64,000 nt of DNA from Fusarium oxysporum f. sp. lycopersici 4287 (GCF_000149955.1 NW_017264846.1:106499-170498), one strand, 5' to 3'; counted from the stretch's first letter, positions 22,158 through 34,145 are shown. Notes: generated by a model not told the origin, from the letters alone. A program made the numbers and translations.

Positions 22158-22963
22158 GGCGGCTAATAGGCGGACGGGTACCCGTCCTTCTAAAATTGGA
22201 CGGGTCCCGTCCTAGTTTCCATCTTTGGTAAAAATTTTTCCGCTATCGGATTACCTCACGCCTTGTTCCACTGCCTCAAGTAGTTTGACGAGTCCCATTT
22301 ACCAGCTATTCCAACAAACCATTGGCTTGAGGTGAATAGCCACGACATATCTGAGTTCCAAATTTACTCCAAATTCTACTAGAGCTAGAGCTGTACCACA
22401 ATACAGCTTTCTTCCTCTTCGATGGCCGAGTACAAGGCTTCTTGTTCATCGATGTCCTGCTAGGCTATTTCCCAAAGCTCACCGATGCCTCTTCTGCTTG
22501 TGAACAGTCGCCCGTTCTCGGTCTCTCTAGCTACTTGTGCTTCGATGCGATCAGGCTCTGCTTTGTCCTAGTCTGAATAAGCCACCATCTCTTCTTTGGT
22601 CCATTCTCTTAGGCTCATTGAGGTTGCGCAGCACCTCCCCATCTGCTTATAATCAAGACACCAGCTGTAGATTGCTTTTGGATATGCTAAAGGCAGGCCC
22701 ATTGCTTTCCTATACTGGCGGTTACCTAGTGAGGTTCCCGGTGGCTGGGCCTTATACTAATCATCTCTTGACGTGACGTATCTCTGGCGGATTGCTCGTG
22801 GATCATCGTATCTCAGCCGCGTTGAATCTGGAACTGGATCTTGCAAGTGTAAGGGTGACGATACTGGCGGTCCGATAGCGGAGCAAACTATACCACATAT
22901 GGAAATTGGGACGGGACCCGTCCAATTTTAGAAGGACGGGTACCCGTCCGCCTATTGACCGCC
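22158..22963. mobile_element. hAT-type MITE, 806 bp
   Basis: Ends are inverted repeats of about 65 bases (GGCGG..AATAGGCGGACGGG at the left and its complement at the right) that include the palindromic GGACGGGTACCCGTCC. It is flanked by direct repeats TATCCCTAT (22149-22157 and 22964-22972), i.e. an 8-9 base target duplication as made by hAT elements. The interior has no ORF that I recognise. Confidence 0.83.
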
Positions 22964-23041
22964 TATCCCTATAACATGACAGGATACAACGCAACTGGCC
23001 CGTGCACGTTGCTAGGTCATCTATATTAGTTATTTCACATA

Positions 23042-24884
23042 ACGTGAATCACAAGTATGTGAGCCAAAAATCCCTCATCCTACATCATCAGTATCTAATC
23101 AAATAATTCTCAAGCACCCAGTATGTCACAACCTAATAAAGAAGGTAGAATCCTTCTTGCACTTCAAGCCCTTCAAAATAACCCAAAATTAAGCACCCGA
23201 CGCGCTGCAAATATATACAAAGTCGATCGCAGTACATTACGTCGCCGCCAGAATGGCGCTCAATCCCGACGCGACTGGACCCCAGGATCACGAAAGCTAT
23301 CTAATCTAGAAGAAAGGACTTTAGTTCGCTTTATTCTAAAGCTAGATTCCCAAGGGTTTCCCCCAAAACTGTCTTTTGTTGAAGCAATGGCTAATTGTCT
23401 CCTCGCTGACCGCAACGCGTCACCTGTCGGCATACACTGGGCTAACAATTTTATCAAGCAACAACCAGAGCTCAAGATGCGTTTCTTTCGGAGATATGAC
23501 TACCAGAGAGCCAAATGTGAAGATCCGACTATTATTCGAAATTGGTTTAAGCTTGTAGAGAACACAATCGCGAAATACGGTATCCAATCAGATGATATTT
23601 GGAACTTTGATGAGACTGGCTTTATGATGGGCATGATTTCAAGCGGAATGGTCATTACAGGTTCAGAAAGGCTTGGAAGACCGAAATCAGTGCAGCCTGG
23701 AAACCGTGAATGGATTACAGTCATCCAGGCGATTAATGCGGAAGGCCAGGCGATTGAGCCGTTCATCATTGGCGCGGGCCAAAATCACCTTGCTAACTGG
23801 CATGAAGAACCTACCCTCCCGCGCGATTGGGCTATTGCAATGAGCCAAAATGGCTGGACAAATAACGAACTTGGCCTCGAGTGGCTAAAGCACTTTGACC
23901 GACGCACAGCCGATCGATCAGTTGGTTCCTATCGTCTTCTGATCCTTGATGGCCACGAAAGCCATCACTCTGTCGAATTTGAGAGATATTGTGAGGCAAA
24001 TAAGATTATTACGCTCTGTATGCCGGCTCATTCGTCTCATCTACTCCAGCCTCTCGACATTGGGTGCTTTGGGCCGCTTAAAAAGGCATATGGTCGAGAA
24101 ATTGAGGATCTGATCAGAAGGTCTGTACATCACATTTCGAAGACCGAGTTCTTTCCTGCCTTTGCCGCCGCCTTTCAAGCTACTATGACCGAAAAAAATA
24201 TCAGAGGGGCTTTCAGAGGAGCTGGACTTGTTCCTTTTGACCCCGAAAGTGTGATCTCAAAGCTTGATGTTCAGCTACGGACTCCAACACCTCCCGTGGA
24301 GGAGGCCAGCCAGGCTCAGCCTTGGACTTCAAAGACACCAAAGACAGTTCTCGAGGCAGAATCTCAGTCTGAATACCTGTATAGGCGAATCAGAAGGCAC
24401 CAAAGTAGCTCCCCAGAGTCAATACTAGGAGCTCTGAAGTCACTTGCAAAGGGAACAAAGGCAATAATGCATGAGAATGTCTTATTGAGGGCTGATATTA
24501 GGGAAGTTCGAGAGGCAAATGAGATACTAAGCCGGCGCCGAAGGGCAAAAAGAATCCGACTACAGAAAGGAGGAATGATGACTGTAGGAGAAGCAAGAGA
24601 TTTAATTGATCAGATGGATGTTGATACGCAGGTAGTGGCCGAATCGTCGAGGAGTGGGGGTCAAGGAAGGTCGGCGCGACCGGGGGTTCGGCGCTGTGGT
24701 ATATGCGGCAAGACGGGACATAATGCAAGAACATGTCAGGAGGATATTGAGGTATCTGGAGAAGAGGATAGTAAGTAATTTTAATTGATTAGCTACTTTG
24801 TGGTGTTTTTATTGCAATATTTAGTTTGAAGGCTAAGAAAAGTGGCTCACATACTTGTCTGGCTCACATACTTGTGATTCACGT
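23042..24884 (+). mobile_element. Complete Fot1/pogo DNA transposon
   Basis: 1,843 bases with perfect 25-base terminal inverted repeats (starting ACGTGAATCACAAGTATGTG), flanked by TA on both sides (23040-23041 and 24885-24886), the target duplication of Tc1/mariner/pogo elements. The right end carries an extra tandem copy of the subterminal motif GGCTCACATACTTGT. It encodes one uninterrupted transposase and looks capable of transposition. Confidence 0.92.
23123..24778 (+). CDS. Fot1/pogo-type transposase
   Basis: 551 residues. N-terminal psq-type helix-turn-helix (residues about 10-45) and CENP-B-type helix-turn-helix (about 55-125), which bind the element ends. DDE_1 catalytic core with Asp163 in NFDETGFMMG, Asp276 in LLILDGHESHH and Asp312 in LLQPLDIGCFGPLKKAY, the DDD triad of the pogo family. 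Coiled, basic segment at about 430-500. The C-terminus has a CCHC knuckle CGICGKTGHNARTC (about 525-538), a feature of a subset of fungal pogo transposases. Uninterrupted frame and intact TIRs suggest recent activity. Confidence 0.93.
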   Translation: MSQPNKEGRILLALQALQNNPKLSTRRAANIYKVDRSTLRRRQNGAQSRRDWTPGSRKLSNLEERTLVRFILKLDSQGFPPKLSFVEAMANCLLADRNASPVGIHWANNFIKQQPELKMRFFRRYDYQRAKCEDPTIIRNWFKLVENTIAKYGIQSDDIWNFDETGFMMGMISSGMVITGSERLGRPKSVQPGNREWITVIQAINAEGQAIEPFIIGAGQNHLANWHEEPTLPRDWAIAMSQNGWTNNELGLEWLKHFDRRTADRSVGSYRLLILDGHESHHSVEFERYCEANKIITLCMPAHSSHLLQPLDIGCFGPLKKAYGREIEDLIRRSVHHISKTEFFPAFAAAFQATMTEKNIRGAFRGAGLVPFDPESVISKLDVQLRTPTPPVEEASQAQPWTSKTPKTVLEAESQSEYLYRRIRRHQSSSPESILGALKSLAKGTKAIMHENVLLRADIREVREANEILSRRRRAKRIRLQKGGMMTVGEARDLIDQMDVDTQVVAESSRSGGQGRSARPGVRRCGICGKTGHNARTCQEDIEVSGEEDSK

Positions 24885-25435
24885 TATATTACATATATTA
24901 CACACGCTGCGAAGCTTTGAGCTACCACCTCAAACTCTATAAGAACCGTCCAGGGTTAGGACCAAAGCACCAATGAGATGATAAAGCGCCCCTACCATCG
25001 CTGAAAGTGGAGTCGCGGCAGTCTCGCCAAGTAGCCCCTTTCAAGTGAAAGAGGAAAACAGGGATAACGGCCCAATCAAGACGCGTCAAAGTCCTCTTTC
25101 AGTTGAATCTGGAGCTGGAATAATGATGTAGGTCCTCAGAACATCCAGCAGGACTTCTTTTGGCTACACAAAGAGCTTTTTAGAACGTATTTCTCTGCGT
25201 GGAGACTTTACAACGACTATTTGGAGAAATTGTTGATTCAGATAGTAGGTATATCCAACGAAGTTGATTAATTGACTGATTTGTTCGCAGGCAAACAACG
25301 CGGTAGCCACCTTTATTGAGGAACTGACCGAGACGGAATACCATCATCTCACTGAGCTGGCATTTCTTGAGACCCGCTTAGTACAAGTCCCCACTATGTT
25401 GGCAGCTTCAAGGGACGTCCTTGAAGAGCTATTAT

Positions 25436-28400
25436 CAGACCTGCGTATATCGATATCCATCGAAATTCTGGCCCTTATATCGATATCCAGATAAGTGGGA
25501 GAAATTATCTGGATATCGATATATCCAGGTAGATATCCATACAACAACATAGCCACTTTAGCAAGGTTGATATCCAGATAAACCACATATAATTCTTGTA
25601 GGCTAGAAGAAAGAACAAGAAAGTACCCTAATCTAGAAAGTCCTCTGCCTCTGTTTCAACGCTAAATTCAACAGCAACGCTGGAAATAACGCCCCTGCCA
25701 CCGTGAGACTTGGGTACAATGATACCCTCGCACATCCAGTTGCCCACACACTCAACCTTCGCCAGGTTCTCGCAGGTCATGCTCTCTCTATCCCATGATA
25801 GCGTACGCCGCGCCGATGAGAAGTGAGACTCAACATCAGATGATTCAGGAGGGATTGAGAGGATATCAATTGCCATGCGGGATAACCGCGGATATGCTTT
25901 CCTTTGATCTCGATGTAGCCACCACTGGAGAGGAGAGCCAGTTATTCGGGTCGGTGGTGCATCAATAAAGGTTTCGAAGTCATCGGCGTCGTCTAAGATA
26001 GGACCAGTAACAGCAATATCGCTCAACAACTCATCCAGCTCGTTGTGCTGCCTCCCAGAGGAAGAGGACACATCTAGAGGCACCCGCAAGGATTCTGGGA
26101 TTGGCGCGGCATTATATTCATCTAGCCAAATTTGCTGGGCAGCAGCAATAGCAGGCGCGTGCCAGGATTCTTGCCAATTCCGCTCAATGTATTTTCTTCG
26201 TTTCGAGGGATCGAGAAGGAGTGCGGCGGCATATACAGGTGTCTGGTCTGATAAGGTGTAGTACTTATTAAGTACGAACCAGCCCATATCGATGCAGTGT
26301 ACCATGTGGGGATCATGGTTTTCCTTTGAACTATAAAGCTCCTAAATAAGACAATTAGTTAGCCGATCAATTAGATAAAAGAAAAAACATCGCCACCGAC
26401 CTTATACTTCTCGTACTGTCGCAATAAAACATCCATTATCGAGAGTGATTGGGAGAGTGTAGATCGCGCCCCTTCGGCCAACAACGTAGTTGAGGCAAAC
26501 GGCTGTAGGAAACGATGCGTCCGTTCAATAAACTCCCACTCTGAAGCTAGCAGGATATCGTCTTGAAGCTCTCTATCATGTTCAATTAGGAACTGTTTTA
26601 CACGGGATTGGTAACGCAGAAAATTATCCAACAATCGATACCATGAAATCCAGCGTGTGGCATTATCTATACCTAGTCGGAGCTTTATTTCATCGTCCCA
26701 TATAGCCGTATGAAGCGTAGATTTACGTATCCAGACAGCGATGTTGTGTACTTTCCGTAGGGGCACGATATGCTGCCATCCAGTGAAGTTCTCAAGTATA
26801 CGATTGCCTCTTCGCAAAGCTCTTCTTCTCTGATGGGCTTCATCTGTTCTTGTTGTCTGTCCGGCGTCGTGCAAGGTGCCGTAGAACTGTGCAAACAACT
26901 GATCGTTTGAGGTATCATCGGTGGCATCAAGAGCGGCGATTAGTGCCTCTTTTGAAGACGCGAGAAGAAATGCTTGAAGGGATAGGTTAATAATGTGGGC
27001 GACACAGCGGATACGGCGCTTAGAGGGATCAAACGTCAACTAGCAACCGATTAATCCTAATCCAGAGATAAGGGAAGGGCTATCGTACCCCATAGTCGTC
27101 TCGTAACCGCCGTGAGAGATAAGACAAGCAGGTATCATTTGAAGTGGCATTATCCCCTACATGGTAGCCCACTTTAGAAGCAATGCCGTACTTTGCCAGT
27201 GTATCGATAATTAGAGATGCCTGGGTTTCACCACTATGGCTATAGAGACATTCCGGCATCGCTAGCAGTGCCCTTTGTGGCCGATGATCCTGATCAACCC
27301 ATCGCGCAGAGATGGCGAGTATCCCATGGCGATGGGGCGATGTCCAGAGATCAGAGAGGATATGGATCTTTGAGATGGAAGCTTCAAGAGTTGCCATGAG
27401 CTGAGAAGAATATAACTCATATGTGGCATCAATCAGTCGCATTAGAGCACTTCGGTTGGTCACTAAAAGGTCCTCTATAGCAGGATTAGCTGCTAGCATA
27501 ATCTCTTGCATCTCATCCCAGTTAATTGCTGAGAAGGCAAGCCGGCGGCGTGTGATTAGGCTGATTATTGCATCTAAATACCGATCGCGGTCGAACATAC
27601 GGCGGAGAGAGACATCCGAGTAACGAGAGGGAAAGAAAGCATCAATCCGAGGGCGTGTGGCTTCCCTTTCATCATCTAGAACATCAGAACTGCCCCCAAT
27701 GAGCGTGCGATCGAGGGAAGAGATAATATCGGCATGGCACCGCCGGGCGTGATGCCATGCGTTGTCCCGCTTCCGATTCGCCCAGGGCTTATCGGCAGGG
27801 CAATGGAGACATCGATACATCGCCATACCCCTGGATTTGCGCTTACGTGACCCGCCGGTGGTGTTCTGGGTGTCCTCATCAGGATACGTTGCTTTGAAGA
27901 AGAGGGAAAAGTCCAGAGACGTCCCAGTAATGGGCTGGTCCGAAATCGAGGGCGTAGAGGCGGCGGTGGTCTGAGATGATGCCATGGTCGATAAATCACC
28001 TGGATAAGCTAATTATGCTAGAATACCTAGGGCCGTTTGAACGAGTACTGAGATGGTGGTGCTGATGTTGAAATTGAGAGAAGTTGTCAGACAATTGGCT
28101 CCACAGGGATCATTGATGGCACCCGTCAATTGATGAGAGTTATCTAAAGAACAAAAGAAATCGAACAGCCATGTGTTCGGGAACAGCTATTTGAGCTCAT
28201 GTTAGGATTATGCGACAGGCCAGATGTGAAACCGGATACGCGACCCCAAGGTACGCCCCGTGTTTCATATCCAGTCGCACGAACCTAGTGGTGATATGCG
28301 ACAGAAGCCTTTTCATCATCTAATCGATTGATAAGATCTTTTCAGCCAATCAGAGAGCGGTATTTCGGTGGATATCAATCTCGATATCAATTTAAGAGGC

Positions 28401-28524
28401 AGAGAGTTATATCGATATCGATATATATCAATATCGATATATATCAATATCGATATATATCAATATCGATATATCCAGATAGCACGGTTGATATCGATAT
28501 ATCATATCCAAATACGCAGGTCTG
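25436..28524 (-). mobile_element. Complete hAT transposon, 3,089 bp
   Basis: Terminal inverted repeats CAGACCTGCGTAT (25436-25448; complement at 28512-28524) and an exact 8-base target duplication GCTATTAT at 25428-25435 and 28525-28532. Both subterminal regions are packed with GATATCGATAT-type repeats (about 25,440-25,580 and 28,375-28,505), probable transposase-binding sites. It carries one intron-containing transposase gene with no stop. Confidence 0.93.
25628..27985 (-). CDS. hAT-family transposase
   Basis: Three exons, 27985-27089, 27039-26401 and 26341-25628 (introns of 49 and 59 bases), give 749 residues. A BED-type zinc finger lies near residues 57-85 (CLHC and later HHARRCH). The middle part holds the RNase-H-like core with DLWTSPHRHG and DNATSN. 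The C-terminal hAT dimerisation block is clear (PLQWWLHRDQRKAYPRLSRM, then IPPESSDVESHFSSA). It is related to the dead copy at 60.9-63.0 kb. All frames are intact, so it could be active. Confidence 0.9.
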
Positions 28525-28796
28525 GCTATTATGTCTTTGTCGTGAGATGACCGATAGTGGAGACGAGAAGATTACCGAATCGATCCGCATTGGCAGCCTT
28601 TCAGCAACATATCCGCGAATGTGCAGGCTACACCAGAGTAGCAGAATGTCTACAACAACGAGTTCAGAAGATCACACAGCTTTTGGCTAACACTTTATCC
28701 TTCCGGGAACAATTGAACGCCAAGGTGCAAAACAACAGTATGCTAAAACTGAACAACGTTATTACTACCCTGACTGTACTATACTTGCCTGCATCT

Positions 28797-29015
28797 GCGG
28801 GGGCTCACCAACACGGTACACGGCCCTCTACCGAGCGCCGTGCGAGGCGCCGTCAGAGCAGCTGCCGAGCCAGTGCTGCTCCACGGCTCAGAGGCGTGGT
28901 ACCCGGGCAAGACGAGGCCGCGGTGGACCCTCCCTACGAAAGATCTACCATCGAGTAACCAGCATCTCGTGCAAATAATGACAAAGGCCATGAAACAGGC
29001 TATGAAGGCCATTCT
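28797..29015 (+). mobile_element. LINE ORF2 fragment, inverted relative to the left-end LINE
   Basis: The + strand encodes VLLHGSEAWYPGKTRPRW and SSNQHLVQIMTKAMKQAMKA, a close match to the segment just after the reverse transcriptase of the LINE at 1-2,733 (minus strand 430-220). No other LINE sequence is attached. It directly abuts the truncated CorA-like gene. Confidence 0.85.
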
Positions 29016-29141
29016 TCCCGTCTGGAAGAACCTGGAAGATACCTTCAATAAAAATGTATATCAAGACGAGGACGAGAAAGAAGGAACTTGATAAGGGGCC
29101 AGAGCTTGTGTAATTTAGCAGAGGATTCCTATTACCTAAAT

Positions 29142-32100
29142 CTATGTACCGAGCGAGTTGCTGACATCTATCTGAAGCACCAAATACGGACCCTCAAGTA
29201 TGTCCACCATGATACGTGCAATAGTCTCATTTCCCTCACAATAAACACTCAGCTTTGCTTGATAACCCGCTGATACACCGATATCTGCCAGCTTCGTAAT
29301 CTTCGGCCGAACATCTGGACTTCGGGTTTCAATGTTTAGAAGAAGAAGATGGTCGCTCCCAGATTGCGACCCCAAAGCAAGAATCTTTCTCGAATGCTCG
29401 ACAGTTGCGATCTTCAGAATACGATAGTTTTGGATGGGCGGATGGATGACTACCGTTGGACTCGATTCAAAACCTTCGTATCTGAGATGGAACAGTCGCT
29501 CCGCTTGTGAGGCTATGATGAGTTCGGATCTTCGGCTCTGATTATCACTCTGCAGGCACGCCATGTCGGTGAATAATCTTTCGACATTATTGTTCATGGA
29601 CTGGAGACGTCTTGTTAGAAGATGATGATATAGTTTCAGCAATACTAACCCATTGCATTAAATCTTGTTGCTTCATATCTAAAGGCTCGATGATGAATAC
29701 ATTCACCGATAGAGTTGAACCATTGCGAACAATTATATAACCTTGGTTTCTCGTTTCAAGGGTCAGGCAGGTGATCTCGCCTGGAGGCAATTCCAGGAGG
29801 GTAGCCTTTTGATCAACGATACAAACACCAGCATCTTTGTGTTCGCTCTTCGCCGTGTCCGAGTAGATGCTAAATCATATGTTAGGATTGCTCAATATTT
29901 CTAGGAGTCATTTACCTTGCCGCTGGGGCAGGCTGAGGAGCTGGATCGAATACAATTCTGCCAGTGAATAATGAAGGACGGCCTCTCTTATCCTGAAGGA
30001 TACAGGCCAAGGAGTTCCTGTCAGGAGAAACTGCCAGCATATGAATTTCTGGATGTGACAGGGTTACTCTGCTGTACATGTTCAGCTTACGGTCAAATTC
30101 GACGTCGAATATGTAACACTGTGAGAGATTAGTAGGTTAAGCTTGGAGACAATCTAGTAGTGTATAACTGCCTGTACTTACATTGAACAATTCATCTGTC
30201 GTTGCTGCGATCAAGTATCTGTTAGTTAGCCTCACTGATCTCCACGAGCGACTCCAATCTGCAAGGGAATACTGTCCAGCGACTGTCAGGGTTGACTCTC
30301 GTTCACTGTCCGTTGAACTCATTCTTGAACCCATACTATCGACCCTGCGGTACGGTATTGCATTGGCTAACCCAGAGCGGTCGTCGAATAGTGTGATGGT
30401 TTTGCCGGTCCAGTAGGCTACCCTACTACCGTCTGGCGAGCACACGCAGTCTTTGTACTTTAGCTTCTTATCCACTTCTAGTCTCCATCGACGAATATTT
30501 GTCTGTGCGAGTGACTGCTTGCTCTTGCGTCGGAAAAGGCTATCTTTTATTAGTCATTCTTTTCCTATCATATTGATTATGAACCTACCCTAAAACCTTC
30601 TCTTGTGCCTTTTGAACTAGGGAATGAGGCATTGAGTCGTTTTCGGTGATGCTGAACTCGCTTTCCACGGTGCTGTACTTCTTCAGTGTCGTCTGCAAAA
30701 GTTCGACAATTCTATCTGCACCGCACCGGCTGCCCTGATCGATCAAGAGCACTTCACTCTCTAGGGACTTGAGCATATATCTCACAGCACCTCCTTCCAA
30801 AGGACTCCGTTCGGCGGCCAATTTTATCAACTTTTCGTGCTGCTCAACAACTCCGCGGTTAATCTCGAACCCGATATTGGATTTGTTGTACTGATAAAAA
30901 TAGTCGACGTTTTTGTTGCTGTACAAAAGTCGTGACTCGCTGTAGCCTCCGAAGCCTTTGTATCCTTCTCCCATATATGTGAAAATGAGGCTGAGAATAC
31001 AACCAAATGACCAAATATCACTATTCCCATTCATTGTCCTGCCTTCTAGTTCTGCTTCGACTGGTAGGAACATGTCTGTACCTCGGAAGTTTTGAGTCGC
31101 TGAGGCTTGGCTGGATTGGTCTTTGAAGCGTGTCCTGAAAAGATTACTTAGATCTGCTTGTGACCTTGTTCTTGTCTTCACTCTCGAGAGACCAAAGTCG
31201 CTAAGCTTCCATATCATGTCACGATTGGAAGCTTCTGATCTTCTGCGAGTATCGTGAAAGATAAGAATATTGCTCGGCTTGAGGTCCATATGGTAGCAAA
31301 CAATCGGATCACCCTCTGATGTAGTCATCTTCCTGTGAAGAAAATCAAGGGCGTCCGCAAGCTCTCTAGCAGAGCGAATGATGCTCTCTCGTGTACTCGT
31401 GTCGCCAGGAGGTATTTCCGGATTTCTCTTCATATATTCCTGCAAGTCCAGATCTGCCAATGGCATGAGAAGACTAAAGGTCGATGGCTTTCCTTCTATG
31501 ACAATAGTGCCAAAACTCTTGAGGATGTTGTCATGCGTCGCCTGGCCGCTGAAGATATCTCTGATTGCTTTGACCTCCTTCTTGAAGCTTGCCTTTGCGG
31601 TGTCGGCGCAGATAAAGTCTTTGCGAGCGACGGTCATGAGTCTCGAAGTAGGCTGACTGAAATTCCCATCCGTGGTTAAGTGGCCCTTCGGGATCGTGAC
31701 TTTATATACAACGCCAAAAGCTCCGGTCCCGATCTGCTCTTGCTCCAGCCATGGCAGTGATATTTGGTCATCGCTGCGAATCGTCACAACATCTAGACTC
31801 CCAAGCACCAGGGTGCAGAAGGTGCGCTGCTCATCAAAAAAGTCTCGTCTATCAGACGGCCGTGAGAAGAGACGTTCAAGAAATTCCTTGCTGGCTGGTA
31901 AGAGGTTTGGTGTCTCTTGGTCTTCTTGAAACTCCGCCTCATTTCCAAACACTAGCTTATCCAGAAATTCCTTTGTGGCGTCGATTGAGCACTTGGCGTA
32001 TATTAAAACTGCCAAGAAATGTTGAAGTTTCCTTTCCTTGACCTTTTCCGCAAATTTACGTGCGTTGACTTGGTCAGTGTCCGTTGGCATTTTTGCATTC

Positions 32101-32315
32101 GCGGCTTTCAAGGCTTCATAAACAGCCTCCAGATTTGACGGCGAAAGGACATGCTTGACCATTCCTCGCGTGGCGAACTTTTCTGTCGTATTTTTCTTTT
32201 CAAGGCCATCTTTGAGTTGTGATCTTATGCTATCGAGTAAGTCCTCATATAGCGACTCCTTCGTGAAAGCAAAAAAGCGCGAAGAGTTCGGCCGGTCAAG
32301 AGAGATAATTGACAT
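29142..32315 (-). CDS. Protein kinase with C-terminal beta-propeller-like region
   Basis: Five exons: 32315-30589, 30539-30182, 30118-29916, 29869-29650 and 29600-29142; 2,967 bases, 988 residues. Residues 1-185 are an unassigned helical domain. The kinase has all key residues: GTGAFG loop (about 196-201), VARKDF Lys (about 232), HMDLKPSN (about 342-349) and DFG (about 373-375), followed by DIWSFG. After the first intron the protein continues with WD-like strand segments (KDCVCSPDGSRVAYWTG, MLAVSPDRNSLACIL and similar), consistent with a propeller in the last 400 residues. The start codon lies 20 bases inside the end of the upstream zinc-finger gene, so a fused gene cannot be excluded. Probably a cytosolic signalling kinase; target unknown. 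Confidence 0.83.
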
Positions 32316-34145
32316 CAAGACGAGGCCTTTTAAGGTGGGAAGCGATATGGCGGAATAGGCGACGTCGTAACTCGACTTCGGAGTCGCTGCTAATTTGATG
32401 TGGTTCTGAGTTATGTATCGACGAGGAGCGCTGAATTAGCCATGGGACAACTGTTGCAATGTCTTCAGGTACACAACCACATATCGGGCATGTGTATGGA
32501 GGCCGAGCTCGCCGGAGCTCGCACCACTCTTTGAGTTCTGAAATTTCGTCTTTTGTTCCACAATCTTGATGATCGGCTTTGACATGCTCATCGAAGTCGC
32601 CTTCATCGTCAAAATACTGCTCCTCGTGATCAATATCGCAGCACCAGCTGATAAGCTTGTGGACCTCTTCCGTCCATCTAGAAGAATGCTTGTCCTCCAT
32701 ATGCCTAGCCCACGCGTCGTATCGAGAAAACAGCTGAGGTGGATCGACACACTCTTCTGATATACAAGTATACGGCTCGATGTCATCATCAACATGTCTC
32801 CTATGAGGTTTCAGGTCGAAGTCGTGAGATATATATTCCATGCATACTTACTCCCAAGCTCTTTTCTCCTTGGCAGAAGCTGGTAACTTCTGTGCACAAT
32901 ATGGGCAACAGGTAACTGTTGCTTGAGGAATATCAGGGTATATGGCATCTCGCAGCTGAACAGAAACAATAGACGTAGCTCCCTTAGATCTAGGCGAGGA
33001 AGATTCGTATCTTTCCAATGCTTTACTTGAGTCTGGAATTGTGGGCTCGGTGACTGATATGTCAGATATAAGCTGATTGACTCGTATTTGAAGTGGTTTT
33101 CGTGAACCTAGGTTAGATTTCTGTGCAGACACATCTATAGATTTGCTAACAGGCTCGTCAGTTGCTTCGGACGTTGGCTCATGTTGTCTCGGAGTCTTTA
33201 ACTTCAGTTGATGACTGTGACGGTATTGAATACGAAAATATCGGAAAGCAATGGACACGGCCAATTGCTTACAGAGCGTGATAGAAGCCCCAGGCTTTCC
33301 CTTCCGCTTGGGTATATCGATGAGCTTCTCTTTCAGCCGGGAGAAAACCAAGCCCTCTGTTGACCCGTTGTCAACCTTTTCAATGAACGAAGTAATCCTC
33401 TGCGTCAAATTCGTCGATGATGAATGGCGTATTGCCAAACCCAAACGATGAAGGCCATGGACAGCCTCTTCAAGAGCCTTTAAGGACTCAATCAGTGGAG
33501 AAGAAATACTTGCAGTATCTTCCGATTCCATTTCGGCAACGACTGATGGCTGTGAAGTGTCGCTCAAGTCGTATGTCTTTTGATCCTCGATTTCAACAAC
33601 TATGGTGGAACCAGGAATCAGCTAAGTAAGTGATATCATGCAGAACAATCAACATGGACTCACTGCGTTCTAGGTTACGCATTGATATTTGAAGCAGTTG
33701 TAAAACCAGATTTCGAAGAGAGTCGCTGTACATCAATCGAGTGTCCAGGCACACACTCTCGTGAGCAAAGACGCCAAGGTACGACGCCCATTTTTCAAAC
33801 TCATCCCGTAGAACCTCAATAACTGGAAGGCTTCTCGCATCTGGGACATGCAAAATGTCCGCAAATCTAGACCTGCATCGCTGGGATAGATCATAGATCT
33901 CTGACATATCAAATTTTTGTGATACGAATATGATATTCTGATAAGGCTTGCAAAGAGCTTCCCGTACCACCGAAATAAGATGAGGATGATCTAGAGATTC
34001 ACGGCACAACTGTATGTACTGACCAGCACCCCTCTTTTCAGCCTGATTCGTAATATTAGTAAAGGTTACTTTTGGTGATCCATTTGGTGGCAGACGGACC
34101 CACCAAAAGACAATAGCATGACCTTGTTTATGCAGGATTTGCTGT
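32296..34145 (-). CDS. AcuF-type C2H2 zinc-finger protein, 5' end unresolved
   Basis: Coding from about 34,145 (frame opens downstream of a stop; possible further exon above a GACAG acceptor) to 33664, then 33599-32852 and 32800-32296, with introns of 64 bases (GTGAGT donor) and 51 bases (GTAAGT donor). The N-terminal part contains FWWVRLPPNGSPKVTFTN. The middle region holds SLRNLVLQLLQ and a Ser/Lys-rich linker. The C-terminal third has CPYCAQKLP, then after the intron WERHVDDDIEPYTC, CCDIDHEEQYFDDEGDFDEH and CPICGC, ending RHIASHLKR. This succession of Cys/His pairs is that of the fungal AcuF-like C2H2 module often found beside NLR-like genes. Function unknown; nucleic-acid or protein binding is likely. 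No initiator Met is assigned. Confidence 0.7.

Larger units (their letters stand above)
25130..28796 (+). pseudogene. CorA-like Mg2+ transporter gene, split by a hAT insertion and 3'-truncated
   Basis: Two coding pieces flank the hAT element. Left piece: about 25,130-25,435, with an intron GTAGGTAT...TTCGCAG near 25,243-25,291; it encodes FFWLHKELFRTYFSAWRLYN and then HHLTELAFLETRLVQVP. Right piece: 28,533-28,796, with a frame change near 28,560, encoding QQRVQKITQLLANTLSFREQ and ending NVITTLTVLYLPAS. The last segment matches the start of the first membrane helix of fungal CorA-like proteins, and the gene stops exactly where the LINE fragment begins, so the membrane helices and the GMN motif are lost. 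Upstream coding sequence is not clear. Non-functional. Confidence 0.62.

Noticed and set aside
28557..28958. Separate 133-residue gene
   Set aside because: Chimera of the CorA-like gene remnant and the LINE fragment, not an independent gene.
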